64,000 bases of DNA, from contig NZ_SJZI01000002.1 in NCBI RefSeq assembly GCF_004337505.1, positions 166,379-230,378 of the forward strand. The letters run 5' to 3'. Each line of letters starts with the position of its first letter. The first letter of the stretch is position 1. The notes under the pieces are model-generated. The model worked only from the letters and a program-made list of their open reading frames with translations. It did no database searches and was not told the DNA's origin. Origin of the DNA: Flaviaestuariibacter flavus. GTDB taxonomy: Bacteria; Bacteroidota; Bacteroidia; Chitinophagales; Chitinophagaceae. The translations under genes and the position numbers were made by a program. Shown piece by piece: positions 1 to 7,987 of the stretch.

Positions 1-109
1 AGGCATCCGCTCTTTTCTTGTATGTTCAATCAGCATTAAGTGTCAAACAGTAATAAATGTCCAACAGAGACACCCCGCTCCGCTTCGGACAGGGGCCGGG
101 GGTGAGGTC

Positions 110-1597
110 TTATCCAAAGAACAGGTAACACAACAATATCGACGCAACAATCCCCACCAGGTCGGCCAGGAGCATGAGCCCAACGGCATAGCGGCTGTTG
201 CGGATGCCTACGGAGCCGAAGTAAACCGCTACTACGTAAAAGGTCGTGTCGGAAGAACCCTGGAGGATGCAGGCAAGCCGCCCGGCGAACGAGTCCGGTC
301 CGAAGGTCTTCATGGTGTCGAGCATCATCCCGCGGGCACCCGATCCGCTCAGGGGCTTGATGAGCGCGGTGGGCAGGCCATCTACAAAGCGCGTATCGGT
401 GCCCAAAGCCGCAAAAAGGTTTTTCATCCCGTTGATCAGCAGGTCGAAGCAGCCGCTGGTGCGGAGCATGGAGATCGCCACCAGCATACCCACGATATAG
501 GGAATGATGCGGATGGCGATGTCGAAGCCCCCCTTGGCGCCTTCCACGAAGGCGTCGAAGACGTCGATCTTTTTATACAGTCCCCCGAGCACCACCACCA
601 GGAACAGCAGCAGGATGATGCCGTTGCTGAGCAGTCCTGAGAAGGTGTCGGCGCTTTTCTGGTCGAGGCCGTGCACATAGAGCACGAGGGCGGTGATGAG
701 TAGCGAAAGCCCGCCCACCCAGGCAAGGATCACCGGCTGAAACAGGTTGATGCGCTGCCGGAAGGCCACCAGGAATAGTGCCGCCATCGTGGCGCAGAAG
801 GTGGCGATCATGCAGGGGATGAAAATGTCGGTAGGCGTTTTGGCGCCAAGGCCGGCACGGAAGGCGATGATTGTAGTGGGGATCAGCGTCAGTCCCGAGG
901 CATGGAGGCACAGGAACATGATCTGCGCGTCGGAAGCGCGGGTTTTGTCTTCGTTGAGCTCCTGGAGGCTTTCCATAGCTTTGAGGCCGAAGGGCGTGGC
1001 GGCATTATCGAGGTTGAGCAGGTTGGCCGAAAAGTTCATCATCATATGGCCGACGGCGGGGTGTCCTTTCGGGATACCAGGAAACACGCGGGAGAAGAAC
1101 GGCCCGATGATCCGCGACAACACCCGGATGCCTCCTGCCCTTTCTGCAATCGACAGCAGGCCCATAAAGAGCGCCATGACCCCCACCAGCGGCAGGATGA
1201 TGGTCAGCACCGCGCTCTTGGCGGTCTCCACGATGCCATCAACTTTCCGTTCCAACTTCGATTGCACACCGGTATAGGTATACACCTTCAGCTCGCGGTT
1301 TTGTGCCTGGAGGAGGCGCACCGAATCGGCCTTCGGATTGTCGGTGAGCAGCACGGTGGCCTTGTGCGCCGAATCGCGGCGGGTATAGCCGTATTCTCTG
1401 AGCAGGTCGAAATAGCGGGGCGACAGGTTCTGGGTGGCCGGCGAGCCCACGGTCACATAGGCTACGCTGTCGTAGGCGTCCGACGACTTACCGGTGACCA
1501 TACGGTTAAAGATGGTGCTGTCGCCCACGATAGCGCGGAAGCCCGCCACAACCACGGCGATGATGATGAATGCCGACCAGATCCTGCTTAGCGCCAT
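110..1597 (-). CDS. Fused SpmA-SpmB nucleoside-recognition membrane protein
   Basis: Polytopic inner-membrane protein of 495 residues. After a first membrane segment (about residues 5-24) comes a soluble stretch (about 28-120), then two nucleoside-recognition (Gate) halves. The first carries the SpmA-type motif NLLNLDNAATPFGLKAM near residue 195; the second carries the SpmB-type motifs SGSGARGMMLDTMK and QGSSDTTFYVVAVYFGSV near residues 415-460. In Bacillus these are two adjacent genes, spmA and spmB; a single fused gene is common in Bacteroidota, which do not sporulate. The true substrate is unknown; a transport role is inferred from the Gate fold. The start is an ATG. It is divergent from ychF, and the intervening DNA holds a GATC-rich repeat. 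Confidence 0.85.
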   Translation of the reverse strand: MALSRIWSAFIIIAVVVAGFRAIVGDSTIFNRMVTGKSSDAYDSVAYVTVGSPATQNLSPRYFDLLREYGYTRRDSAHKATVLLTDNPKADSVRLLQAQNRELKVYTYTGVQSKLERKVDGIVETAKSAVLTIILPLVGVMALFMGLLSIAERAGGIRVLSRIIGPFFSRVFPGIPKGHPAVGHMMMNFSANLLNLDNAATPFGLKAMESLQELNEDKTRASDAQIMFLCLHASGLTLIPTTIIAFRAGLGAKTPTDIFIPCMIATFCATMAALFLVAFRQRINLFQPVILAWVGGLSLLITALVLYVHGLDQKSADTFSGLLSNGIILLLFLVVVLGGLYKKIDVFDAFVEGAKGGFDIAIRIIPYIVGMLVAISMLRTSGCFDLLINGMKNLFAALGTDTRFVDGLPTALIKPLSGSGARGMMLDTMKTFGPDSFAGRLACILQGSSDTTFYVVAVYFGSVGIRNSRYAVGLMLLADLVGIVASILLCYLFFG

Positions 1598-1630
1598 AGG
1601 GGAAGTGAATTATGGGCGGAAGATAAAGCC

Positions 1631-1737
1631 AAGATGTCAGATCTTGGATCGCAGATCGCAGATCTGTACTTCCGGCCTGCCGATTCGCGTATCTTTGCGC
1701 CCTCAAAAAGATCAGAGATCCGAGATCCGAGATCGAA
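1631..1737. repeat. Intergenic GATC heptad repeat, family G copy 1
   Basis: Two blocks of degenerate 7-nt units flank the ychF promoter. The left block (about 1640-1666) is built on GATCGCA and the right block (about 1710-1735) on GATCCGA. Because GATC is itself a palindrome the blocks can pair either way. The same type of DNA occurs at 55594-55702 and 59487-59545, and as a half element at 31252-31276. The right block lies in the probable 5' leader of ychF, so it may form a hairpin in that mRNA. Confidence 0.6.
1690..1697 (+). promoter_or_regulatory. Bacteroidota -7 box of ychF
   Basis: TATCTTTG is an exact match to the TAnnTTTG -7 consensus of Bacteroidota housekeeping promoters. No clear TTTG -33 box is seen at the usual distance. 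Transcription would start near 1702-1704 and give a leader of roughly 47 nt that contains the right half of the GATC repeat. Confidence 0.5.
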
Positions 1738-1750
1738 AAATTCTCTCCGT

Positions 1751-2848
1751 ATGGCTTTACAAGCAGGCATCGTCGGACTTCCGAACGTAGGCAAGTCCAC
1801 CCTTTTCAACGCCGTGAGCAACTCGGCCAAAGCACAGGCATCGAACTACCGCTTCTGCACCATCGACCCTAACGTGGGTCTTGTGGATGTGCCCGATCAC
1901 CGCCTGGCCAAGCTCGCCGAGCTGGTGCAGCCCAACCGCGTGGTGCCCACCCAGATCGAGATCGTGGACATCGCCGGGCTCGTGCGCGGCGCCTCCAAGG
2001 GTGAAGGGCTTGGCAACAAGTTCCTCGGCAATATCCGCGAGGTGGACGCCATCATCCACGTGATCCGCTGCTTTGAAGATGAAAACATCCTGCGCGACGA
2101 AGGCGCCATCAACCCGGTTTCCGACAAGGAAATCATCGATACCGAGCTCCAGCTGAAAGACCTCGAAAGCGTGGAGAAGAAGATCCAGCGCACCGAGAAA
2201 CTGGCCAAGACCGATCCCAAGATGAAGGCCGAACTGGAAGTGCTCCTGCGCTGCAAGGCACATCTGGAGCAGGGCCGCAACATCCGCGAGCTGGTGATTG
2301 GCAAGGAGGAAATGCCGGCCATCGCCGACCTGTTCCTGCTCACCATCAAGCCGGTTCTGTACGTGGCCAACGTCGATGAACCCTCGATGCATACCGGCAA
2401 CAAGTACTCGGAGGCGCTTAAAGAAGCCGTCAAGGGCGAGAACGCTGAAGTGATCGTGATGAACAACTCCATCGAGGCGCAGATCTCCGAGATGGAAGCC
2501 GAGGAAGACAAGCAGCTCTTTATGGAAGAGTACGGTATGAAGGAGCCAGCGCTCGACCGCCTCATCCGTTCGGCATACAAGCTCCTGAAGCTCTATACCT
2601 ACTTTACCGCGGGTGTGCAGGAAGTGCGCGCCTGGACCATCCATGAAGGCTGGAAGGCGCCCCAGGCAGCCAGCGTGATTCATACCGATTTTGAGAAAGG
2701 CTTTATCAAGGCCGAGGTGATCGGCTACGACGACTACGTGCAGTATGGCTCTGAAGCCGCATGCCGCGAAGCGGGCAAACTCCGTATCGAAGGAAAGGAA
2801 TACATCGTCAAGGACGGCGACGTGATGCACTTCCGCTTCAATGTATAA
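1751..2848 (+). CDS. ychF: Redox-regulated ribosome-binding ATPase YchF (Obg family)
   Basis: YchF/Ola1 P-loop protein of the Obg family, which binds ribosomes and prefers ATP. G1 motif GLPNVGKST lies at about residues 8-16, the G3 region DIAGLVRGASKGEGLGNKF follows near 70, then a coiled helical insert, and a C-terminal TGS domain ends in the typical DVMHFRFNV. The length of 365 residues is the normal family length. The reading frame is open upstream to 1634, but the extra residues derive from the GATC repeat and have no family counterpart, so ATG 1751 (MALQAGIVGLPNVGKS) is the start. It is transcribed alone, with a terminator at 2990-3024. Confidence 0.97.
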   Translation: MALQAGIVGLPNVGKSTLFNAVSNSAKAQASNYRFCTIDPNVGLVDVPDHRLAKLAELVQPNRVVPTQIEIVDIAGLVRGASKGEGLGNKFLGNIREVDAIIHVIRCFEDENILRDEGAINPVSDKEIIDTELQLKDLESVEKKIQRTEKLAKTDPKMKAELEVLLRCKAHLEQGRNIRELVIGKEEMPAIADLFLLTIKPVLYVANVDEPSMHTGNKYSEALKEAVKGENAEVIVMNNSIEAQISEMEAEEDKQLFMEEYGMKEPALDRLIRSAYKLLKLYTYFTAGVQEVRAWTIHEGWKAPQAASVIHTDFEKGFIKAEVIGYDDYVQYGSEAACREAGKLRIEGKEYIVKDGDVMHFRFNV

Positions 2849-2962
2849 TTGAATATTGGTCTGTTGGTCTATTGGTAATTAGCGAAACTGCGTCCGAAAG
2901 ACGGTTATACCTGGTTGGTAGGTATGAGATTACAAATAGACCAATACACTAATATACCGATC
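2849..2962. repeat. Intergenic inverted repeat, TTGGTCTA family F copy 1
   Basis: The left arm (2853-2880) consists of 8-nt units such as TTGGTCTG and TTGGTCTA; the right arm (2930-2960) carries the reverse complement, AATAGACCAATACAC. About 50 nt of unrelated sequence separates them. It begins directly after the ychF stop codon. The same unit forms the arms of the element at 4183-4293. Confidence 0.7.
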
Positions 2963-2989
2963 CACCCGAGTAGGGAATTCCACATTTTG

Positions 2990-3024
2990 AAACTCCTGCC
3001 CCATCCGCGGCGGGAGTTTTCCGT
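2990..3024 (+). terminator. Rho-independent terminator after ychF
   Basis: The 11-bp stem AAACTCCTGCC / GGCGGGAGTTT has one G-T wobble and an 8-nt loop, and is followed by TTCCGTTT. It sits 140 nt past the ychF stop and before the candidate RNA. Confidence 0.7.
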
Positions 3025-3057
3025 TTAGGCGGCGCTGGTCCGGGAATTTAATAGGAA

Positions 3058-3174
3058 GGTATAAGTCGCAAGACTTTTAACCTAGACTGGTGGCAGGTAA
3101 CCGTCCGAATTTTGAGTGTTGTCAACCAAAATAAGTAACCTGCCACAGGGGCCCTCGCAAGAGGGCCCTTTTTT
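3058..3174 (+). ncRNA. Candidate structured small RNA with own terminator
   Basis: No reading frame is plausible here, but three stem-loops follow each other. The first is GGTATAAGTC-GCAA-GACTTTTAACC (3058-3082), with a GCAA tetraloop. The second is a long stem closed by GGCAGGT/ACCTGCC (3091-3097 with 3138-3144, extended by GTG/CAC) around a 40-nt internal region. The third is a perfect 8-bp stem with another GCAA loop, GGGCCCTC-GCAA-GAGGGCCC, followed by six T residues. The last is a textbook terminator. It lies between the ychF terminator and the marR-type promoter, so it could be an independent transcript. I do not recognise its family; 6S-Flavo is one candidate to test. No convincing -7 box was found upstream. 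Confidence 0.4.
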
Positions 3175-3197
3175 GTACCCGGGAATACCGATTCACC

Positions 3198-3216
3198 TAT
3201 TTTTGTAAGCACTTAC
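3198..3216 (+). promoter_or_regulatory. -7 box and overlapping palindromic operator of marR-GNAT
   Basis: TATTTTTG (3198-3205) matches TAnnTTTG. The palindrome GTAAG-CA-CTTAC (3205-3216) starts on its last base and would cover the transcription start; a related half-site GTTTAC follows at 3223-3228. A site in this place is what autoregulation by the encoded MarR domain would need, but which protein binds is inference. Confidence 0.5.
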
Positions 3217-3231
3217 ATAAATGTTTACGGA

Positions 3232-4182
3232 ATGAGTGACTTTTTCAGCCGGATCGGTAAGATGGCCCTGGGTAGCCGGCTGCGGCGCCTGAGCGACCGC
3301 GTTTCCGACGAAGCCGCATCCATCTACCAGCTTTATGGCAATGAATTTCAGCCCCGCTGGTTTCCTGTTTTTTACGTGCTCACGGAGCGCGACGGGCAAA
3401 CGATCACCGGCATCGCCCAGGAGATCGGCCACACCCACGTATCCGTTAGCCAGATCGTGAAAGACCTGGCGAAGCACGGGTACGTAGAGGAGCGTGTAGC
3501 CAGCGGCACCGACCGGCGCAAGAACCACGTGTATCTTTCCGAGGCGGGCAAGGCACTTTTCAGCCGCCTGCAGCCGCAGTTTGCCGATGTCAACGATGCC
3601 ATCGAGGCAGCGCTGGCCGAAACGGACCATAACCTATGGGCAGCCATCGCCGAGTGGGAGCACCTGCTGGAGCAGAAAAGCCTTTTCCGACGCGTGCAGG
3701 AGATCCGCAAGCAGCGCGAGTCCGGTGCCGTCCGGATCGTTGATTATAAACCTGAATACAAGGCGGCCTTCCGCGATCTCAACGAGGAATGGATCACGCG
3801 GTATTTCCGGATGGAAGCCGCCGACTACGAAGCGCTCGACCACCCGGAGAAAAAGATCCTGGAGCCGGGCGGCTTCATCTTCGTGGCCCTTTACGAAGAC
3901 GAGCCGGTGGGCGTTTGCGCACTGATGCCGCACCCGCACTTCGAATGGGAGCTGGCCAAGATGGCCGTGTCGCCCAAAGCGCAGGGCAGGAACATCGGCT
4001 ACCTGCTTGGCCGCCGCGTGATTGAGAAAGCAAAGGAACTTGGTGCCGGCCGGCTTTACCTCGAAAGCAATACCCAGCTGAAGCCCGCGGTCAATCTTTA
4101 TTACAAGCTGGGATTCCGGAAAGTAACAGGGCGCCCCTCCCCTTACGAGCGTGCCAACATCCAGATGGAGCTCGCGCTGTGA
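3232..4182 (+). CDS. MarR-type regulator fused to GNAT N-acetyltransferase
   Basis: Two-domain protein of 316 residues. Residues 1 to about 150 form a MarR-type winged helix, with the recognition region around ITGIAQEIGHTHVSVSQIV and the wing near SGTDRRKNHVYL. Residues from about 165 on form a GNAT acetyltransferase, with the acetyl-CoA motif VSPKAQGRNIGYLLGRR and the terminal LYYKLGFRKV. Fusions of this type are known and annotated as bifunctional regulators, but their ligands and acetyl acceptors are mostly unknown. The start ATG follows a promoter with a perfect palindrome, suggesting autoregulation. It is convergent with the next gene. Confidence 0.9.
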   Translation: MSDFFSRIGKMALGSRLRRLSDRVSDEAASIYQLYGNEFQPRWFPVFYVLTERDGQTITGIAQEIGHTHVSVSQIVKDLAKHGYVEERVASGTDRRKNHVYLSEAGKALFSRLQPQFADVNDAIEAALAETDHNLWAAIAEWEHLLEQKSLFRRVQEIRKQRESGAVRIVDYKPEYKAAFRDLNEEWITRYFRMEAADYEALDHPEKKILEPGGFIFVALYEDEPVGVCALMPHPHFEWELAKMAVSPKAQGRNIGYLLGRRVIEKAKELGAGRLYLESNTQLKPAVNLYYKLGFRKVTGRPSPYERANIQMELAL

Positions 4183-4293
4183 TTGGTTAATTGGTCTATT
4201 GGTAAGCATGCGCTACGAATGCGTGAGAAAGTCCGAATGTTCAGATTCTTTACCAATTACCAATTACCAATAGACCAATAGACGAATAGACCT
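4183..4293. repeat. Intergenic inverted repeat, TTGGTCTA family F copy 2
   Basis: Left arm GGTTAATTGGTCTATTGGT (4184-4202) and a longer right arm (4250-4290) made of ACCAATTA and ACCAATAG units are inverted copies, with about 45 nt between them. It fills the whole gap between two convergent genes and probably forms a hairpin in both transcripts. It uses the same unit as 2849-2962. Confidence 0.75.
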
Positions 4294-4297
4294 TTCC

Positions 4298-7200
4298 TCA
4301 GAACAGCGCCCGCACGCTCGCACGGCCGATGTGCACCGTCTTGCTCGCACCGGCCTGTCGTCCTTCGTACTGGAAATTCATCTCGATGTTTTTCAGGATG
4401 CGTTTCGAGAAATCGAGTGCCCACTGGTAGTTGCGCCCCGGTTGCAGGCCTTCGAGCATGATGTAGCTCACGGTTGTATTGGCCGGAAACGGGTAGGCGA
4501 TGTTGCTGAAGGTAAAGCGCCCGTTGATGGAGCTGTTCTGCAGCACGTTGTACTTCGTCTCAAGGTTCACCGAATGGATCTGCGAACGCTCGCCGCCATA
4601 CACCGCACTGTTGTTGCGGAGATCATATTTGTAGCCCGCCTGCAGGCGGAAGGTGCTGCGGTACAGGTAGGTAAGCGAAGGCTCCGCGCTTTGCACATCG
4701 ATCTGGTAATTCCGGTTGTCGAAGCTGGGCGTAAACAGGCTGGTGCTGCCCGCCTTGGTGTTCAGGTTGGCGGTAAACGAAGGACTCAGGTTCCAGCGTA
4801 ATTTGAGTAGCCAGTCGTTCACCCGGCGGCTTTCATAACCATACGTGAGCAGGTTCTTGCTATTGCTTTGCAGGTTGCTCAGGTCGGCGCCCCACTTCGT
4901 GGAAAAGCGGTTAAACGAAACCGTATTGTTCAGCGCCGTTTGCCCCGTGATAAGGCCGGTATCCTGCAGGTTGTATTTAAACGGATTGAAATCCACGTCG
5001 CCTTTCGCAATGCCCTTTTTCGATTTCTGCAAAGCCGTCTGCCAGGAAAAGCGCGATACGAAGCTACCCTTCTGCGTGCCTTCGAAAAGGCTGCGCGGGG
5101 TAAACTGGAGCGAATAGTTAAGCGTGGTGTAATTCGCCTTGATGAATTCGTTGGTGGGAATGAAGATGCGGATCCACTTCGCCTGGTCGGGAAACTGCGA
5201 TATTTCGAACTCGTTGAGCTGCTGGATGCCGTCGCCGTTATAATCGTTCCAGGCATATTCGCCGCGGCCCGGCGGAACTTCATAATAGGTGATGTCGCGG
5301 CGCTGCTCCTGTCCGGAGCCCACTTCGTACAACACGTTGCCCGTGATCAGTCCCCTGAATTCATTAATCGAATACTCGGCACGCCCGAGGACGGTGCGGT
5401 CTTTTTTCTGGTTGGATACCTTATCGTTGAACACCTCCAGTTGGCGGAAGCTGGTGTTGAGCACCAGCTGGTGGTGCTCGTTGCCAAGCAGCTCCGCGCC
5501 GAAGTTGACATTGTAGCTGCGGTCGCCCTTCACCAGCGTTTGCGCAAAGGGATACTTGTCGGCACGTGTAAAAAACGTAACCGTATACCGGTTCTTCCGA
5601 CGCTCGTCGGTCTTCAGGTAGGCCGTCCAGGTGTCGAATGAAAAGCTGGTGTTGACCACCGTGTCTTTCTCGCGGCTACGCACCTCGTTTTGCTCCAGCG
5701 CATACCGCACGCCCAGTTTCAGGTTGCCCCAACTATTAAGCGTCTTACTCACATCCACCACCGGGCGCAGGAAGCGGCCATGCTGCAGGCTGTCGTTAAA
5801 GGCCGTCAGCGAAAACTGGTTGGCGAAAGTCCAGCCGCCAAGTATAAAGTTGTGCTGCACCAGGTTCTGCAGGCCACGGTAGTGCGCACCGCGGTTGTAC
5901 GACATCAGCTGGTAGCTGAGGCTGTGCTCACGCTTATCTTTCAGCTGCGCGGTAAATCGCGCTATAGTCTCGTCGGCGGCCACGAAGGCCGTGTTGAGCG
6001 GCAGGCCCCATTCGCGGCTGAACTCCACGTAGCGCAGGCGTTCCAGCGGGCGGAAGCGTGCCTGAACGTGCTCGAGGTCGACAGCTGTATTCAGCTGCAG
6101 GCCACGGGCGCTGCTCAGGCGGCTGGTGTTGGCGTATTGCACGCGCCCGGCAAAGCCGCGGTCGTCGGCGGCATCTTTGGTGGAGAACGTGTTGGCGCTG
6201 TAATCGCTCATGCCCACCTCCGTTTTAAGCGTATTGCGCGCATCGATGGCCCAGTCGGCCGCAAGGCTTACCACCTGTTGCTTCCGGGGCGTCACGAGCC
6301 GCGTTACGGGCTCGAAAGATCCCTGGCGCTTCCCCGTCAGCGGATCGGGCGCCACGTATTCGTACACTTTGCCGTTGGCGCCGTTGAGCAATGGGCGATA
6401 GTTGCCATTGCCAATGCCTACATCGGTAAAAGAAAGCGCATACATCGCCACCGCCGGGTCGGTTGAATAACGGTAAAAGGAATCTGCGCCACTCACCGCA
6501 AGCACCCGCTCGTACAGAATCCGGTTCGCCGAAAATGTATCGCGCACAATGGCCGGGTAAAACGCCTTGTCCACACTATCACCCACATTCGACAGGAAGC
6601 GCTTCATATTGTCGTCAAGCGTCTGGTTGATGCCCGAGTTCTTCGCATCGGCATTCTGAAAGGCGCCTATCCGTACCTGCAGGCGGTCATTCAGGTTGAG
6701 CGTCTGGTAGGCATACAGGTTCGAGTTGAGAAAGTTGCGGTCGGCATATTCAAACTCGATCTGGATCCGTGAGTCTTTTGAAATAAGGTGCTTCGGTGTA
6801 AACGTGACTTCCGCTGTGTTGTAGTTGATTACATAGTCCTGGTCCTCCCCTCTTTGCAACAGCACGCCGTCGAGAAATACGCGTTCCGAGTTGGCCAGCA
6901 CAATGAAGAAGAATTCGTTGTTGGCACCCTGTAAGCGAAACGGACCCTGGTTGCCTTCCAGCTGCAGCTCCGGGCGCGTTTGCGCATCGATGATGTTCCG
7001 GTGAAACTTTCCCTTCGCAATCGATCCGCTCACCAGCGAGGTGGCCTTGTTGCGTGCCCCGACATTGTAATTTGTCTGGAACGTGACGCCCTGCAGGCGC
7101 TTGTAGAAATTGAGGAAATACAGGTTGTTCTGCCGCAGGTCGATATCGCCGAGGTTAAGTTGCCAGTTTCGTTTTTTGAATTGAAGAAACACCTGGTCGA

Positions 7201-7780
7201 ACTCATTGAGTTGCTGCGTGGTGCCATCCGGCTGTATCGGGATATTGTTGTCGGAAATGGCGGCCGCGATCTCGATTGAATCCGCCAGGTAGCCGCTTAG
7301 CTGCAGGTTGAAGTTCGAATTCACCACCGCATCCTGCGCATTACCAAAGGCAATACCCCGGCCAAACGAACCATTGTATTGCAGGTTTCCAAACTGAAAT
7401 AGTCCCTTTCCTTCCTGCTCGCGCCCCTCGTCGAATGTAAAGGGCCGCAGGTAGGAAAAATGACGGATGCTGTCGTAATCCAGGTGACGGGCATAGGCAT
7501 TGAGCCGGAAAGGAAATACCCGGTAGCGCAGCTGCACCGAGTCGCCCGCGGGCTTTTGCTTCCAGAAAAGCACCGAGCGCACCAGGTCGACGCGGTACGC
7601 GGAGTCAGGCACTCCTTCCACCCGCAAGGTACCCGGCACGAGGCTGAGGCTATCGATCCGGAGGGTATCGCCCGCCAGGGCCATCGTTTTCTGCCGCAGG
7701 TTGGAGGCCGGCAGCTGCGCGCGCGCCACTCCCCCGAGGAGCAGCAGCAAGAGCAGGAAAATCCGGTGTGTTCGGGGCAA
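4298..7780 (-). CDS. SprA-like large outer-membrane protein
   Basis: Predicted outer-membrane protein of 1160 residues. A signal peptide (residues 1-22, LLLLLLGGVARAQ) precedes a soluble part, then a segment at about 140-360 that resembles the N-terminal half of the gliding/T9SS protein SprA: NSNFNLQLSGYL, NNIPIQPDGTTQQL, LGDIDLRQNNLYFLNFYKR. The rest is rich in alternating aromatic and polar strands and ends in a strand pattern with a terminal Phe (SVRALF), typical of beta-barrels. True SprA is about twice as long, so this is a shorter relative, not SprA itself. No T9SS partner genes are adjacent. Its function is not known. Confidence 0.75.
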   Translation of the reverse strand: MPRTHRIFLLLLLLLGGVARAQLPASNLRQKTMALAGDTLRIDSLSLVPGTLRVEGVPDSAYRVDLVRSVLFWKQKPAGDSVQLRYRVFPFRLNAYARHLDYDSIRHFSYLRPFTFDEGREQEGKGLFQFGNLQYNGSFGRGIAFGNAQDAVVNSNFNLQLSGYLADSIEIAAAISDNNIPIQPDGTTQQLNEFDQVFLQFKKRNWQLNLGDIDLRQNNLYFLNFYKRLQGVTFQTNYNVGARNKATSLVSGSIAKGKFHRNIIDAQTRPELQLEGNQGPFRLQGANNEFFFIVLANSERVFLDGVLLQRGEDQDYVINYNTAEVTFTPKHLISKDSRIQIEFEYADRNFLNSNLYAYQTLNLNDRLQVRIGAFQNADAKNSGINQTLDDNMKRFLSNVGDSVDKAFYPAIVRDTFSANRILYERVLAVSGADSFYRYSTDPAVAMYALSFTDVGIGNGNYRPLLNGANGKVYEYVAPDPLTGKRQGSFEPVTRLVTPRKQQVVSLAADWAIDARNTLKTEVGMSDYSANTFSTKDAADDRGFAGRVQYANTSRLSSARGLQLNTAVDLEHVQARFRPLERLRYVEFSREWGLPLNTAFVAADETIARFTAQLKDKREHSLSYQLMSYNRGAHYRGLQNLVQHNFILGGWTFANQFSLTAFNDSLQHGRFLRPVVDVSKTLNSWGNLKLGVRYALEQNEVRSREKDTVVNTSFSFDTWTAYLKTDERRKNRYTVTFFTRADKYPFAQTLVKGDRSYNVNFGAELLGNEHHQLVLNTSFRQLEVFNDKVSNQKKDRTVLGRAEYSINEFRGLITGNVLYEVGSGQEQRRDITYYEVPPGRGEYAWNDYNGDGIQQLNEFEISQFPDQAKWIRIFIPTNEFIKANYTTLNYSLQFTPRSLFEGTQKGSFVSRFSWQTALQKSKKGIAKGDVDFNPFKYNLQDTGLITGQTALNNTVSFNRFSTKWGADLSNLQSNSKNLLTYGYESRRVNDWLLKLRWNLSPSFTANLNTKAGSTSLFTPSFDNRNYQIDVQSAEPSLTYLYRSTFRLQAGYKYDLRNNSAVYGGERSQIHSVNLETKYNVLQNSSINGRFTFSNIAYPFPANTTVSYIMLEGLQPGRNYQWALDFSKRILKNIEMNFQYEGRQAGASKTVHIGRASVRALF

Positions 7781-7840
7781 AGGGAGGGCAGTTTAAAGCA
7801 GGGTAAAATTCCGACTTTTCAGGGGAATGAAATGTTAAGG

Positions 7841-7978
7841 GAGAATAAGGAAAGAAGTTGGTACGCTAAGGAGAAATTTAAAAGGTCCCACCTGCGGCGG
7901 GACCTTTCAATTGTATTCCTTATTAGCGAAACGCTTATTCAACTTCTTTTCTGAGCGGTTCAAAACGCTACTTTTTCC
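7841..7978. repeat. Intergenic inverted repeat with GGTCCC terminator, family A copy 1
   Basis: Left arm contains AAGAAGTTGGTACGCTAAGG (7853-7872). The core hairpin AAAGGTCCC...GGGACCTTT (about 7881-7907) has one mismatch. The right arm (7913-7978) holds the reverse complement, ACGCTTATTCAACTTCTTTT. It lies downstream of sdhB and upstream of the SprA-like gene, both on the minus strand, so the core hairpin is probably the sdhB terminator. Other copies are at 29066-29231 and 43660-43873. Confidence 0.8.
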
Positions 7979-7987
7979 TTCAAAACC

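Noticed and set aside
1634..1750. N-terminal extension of YchF
   Set aside because: The extra codons come from GATC repeat DNA and span the -7 box; the family starts at MALQAGIVGLP.
4868..5641. Long plus-strand frame opposite the SprA-like gene
   Set aside because: High GC makes long antisense frames common; this one has no recognisable domain, and the minus-strand gene has a signal peptide and barrel features throughout.
7841..7978. Insertion sequence or MITE with a transposase
   Set aside because: Inverted arms are imperfect and not at the outermost edges with a visible target duplication, and no transposase gene is in the window; it is kept as an unclassified repeat.
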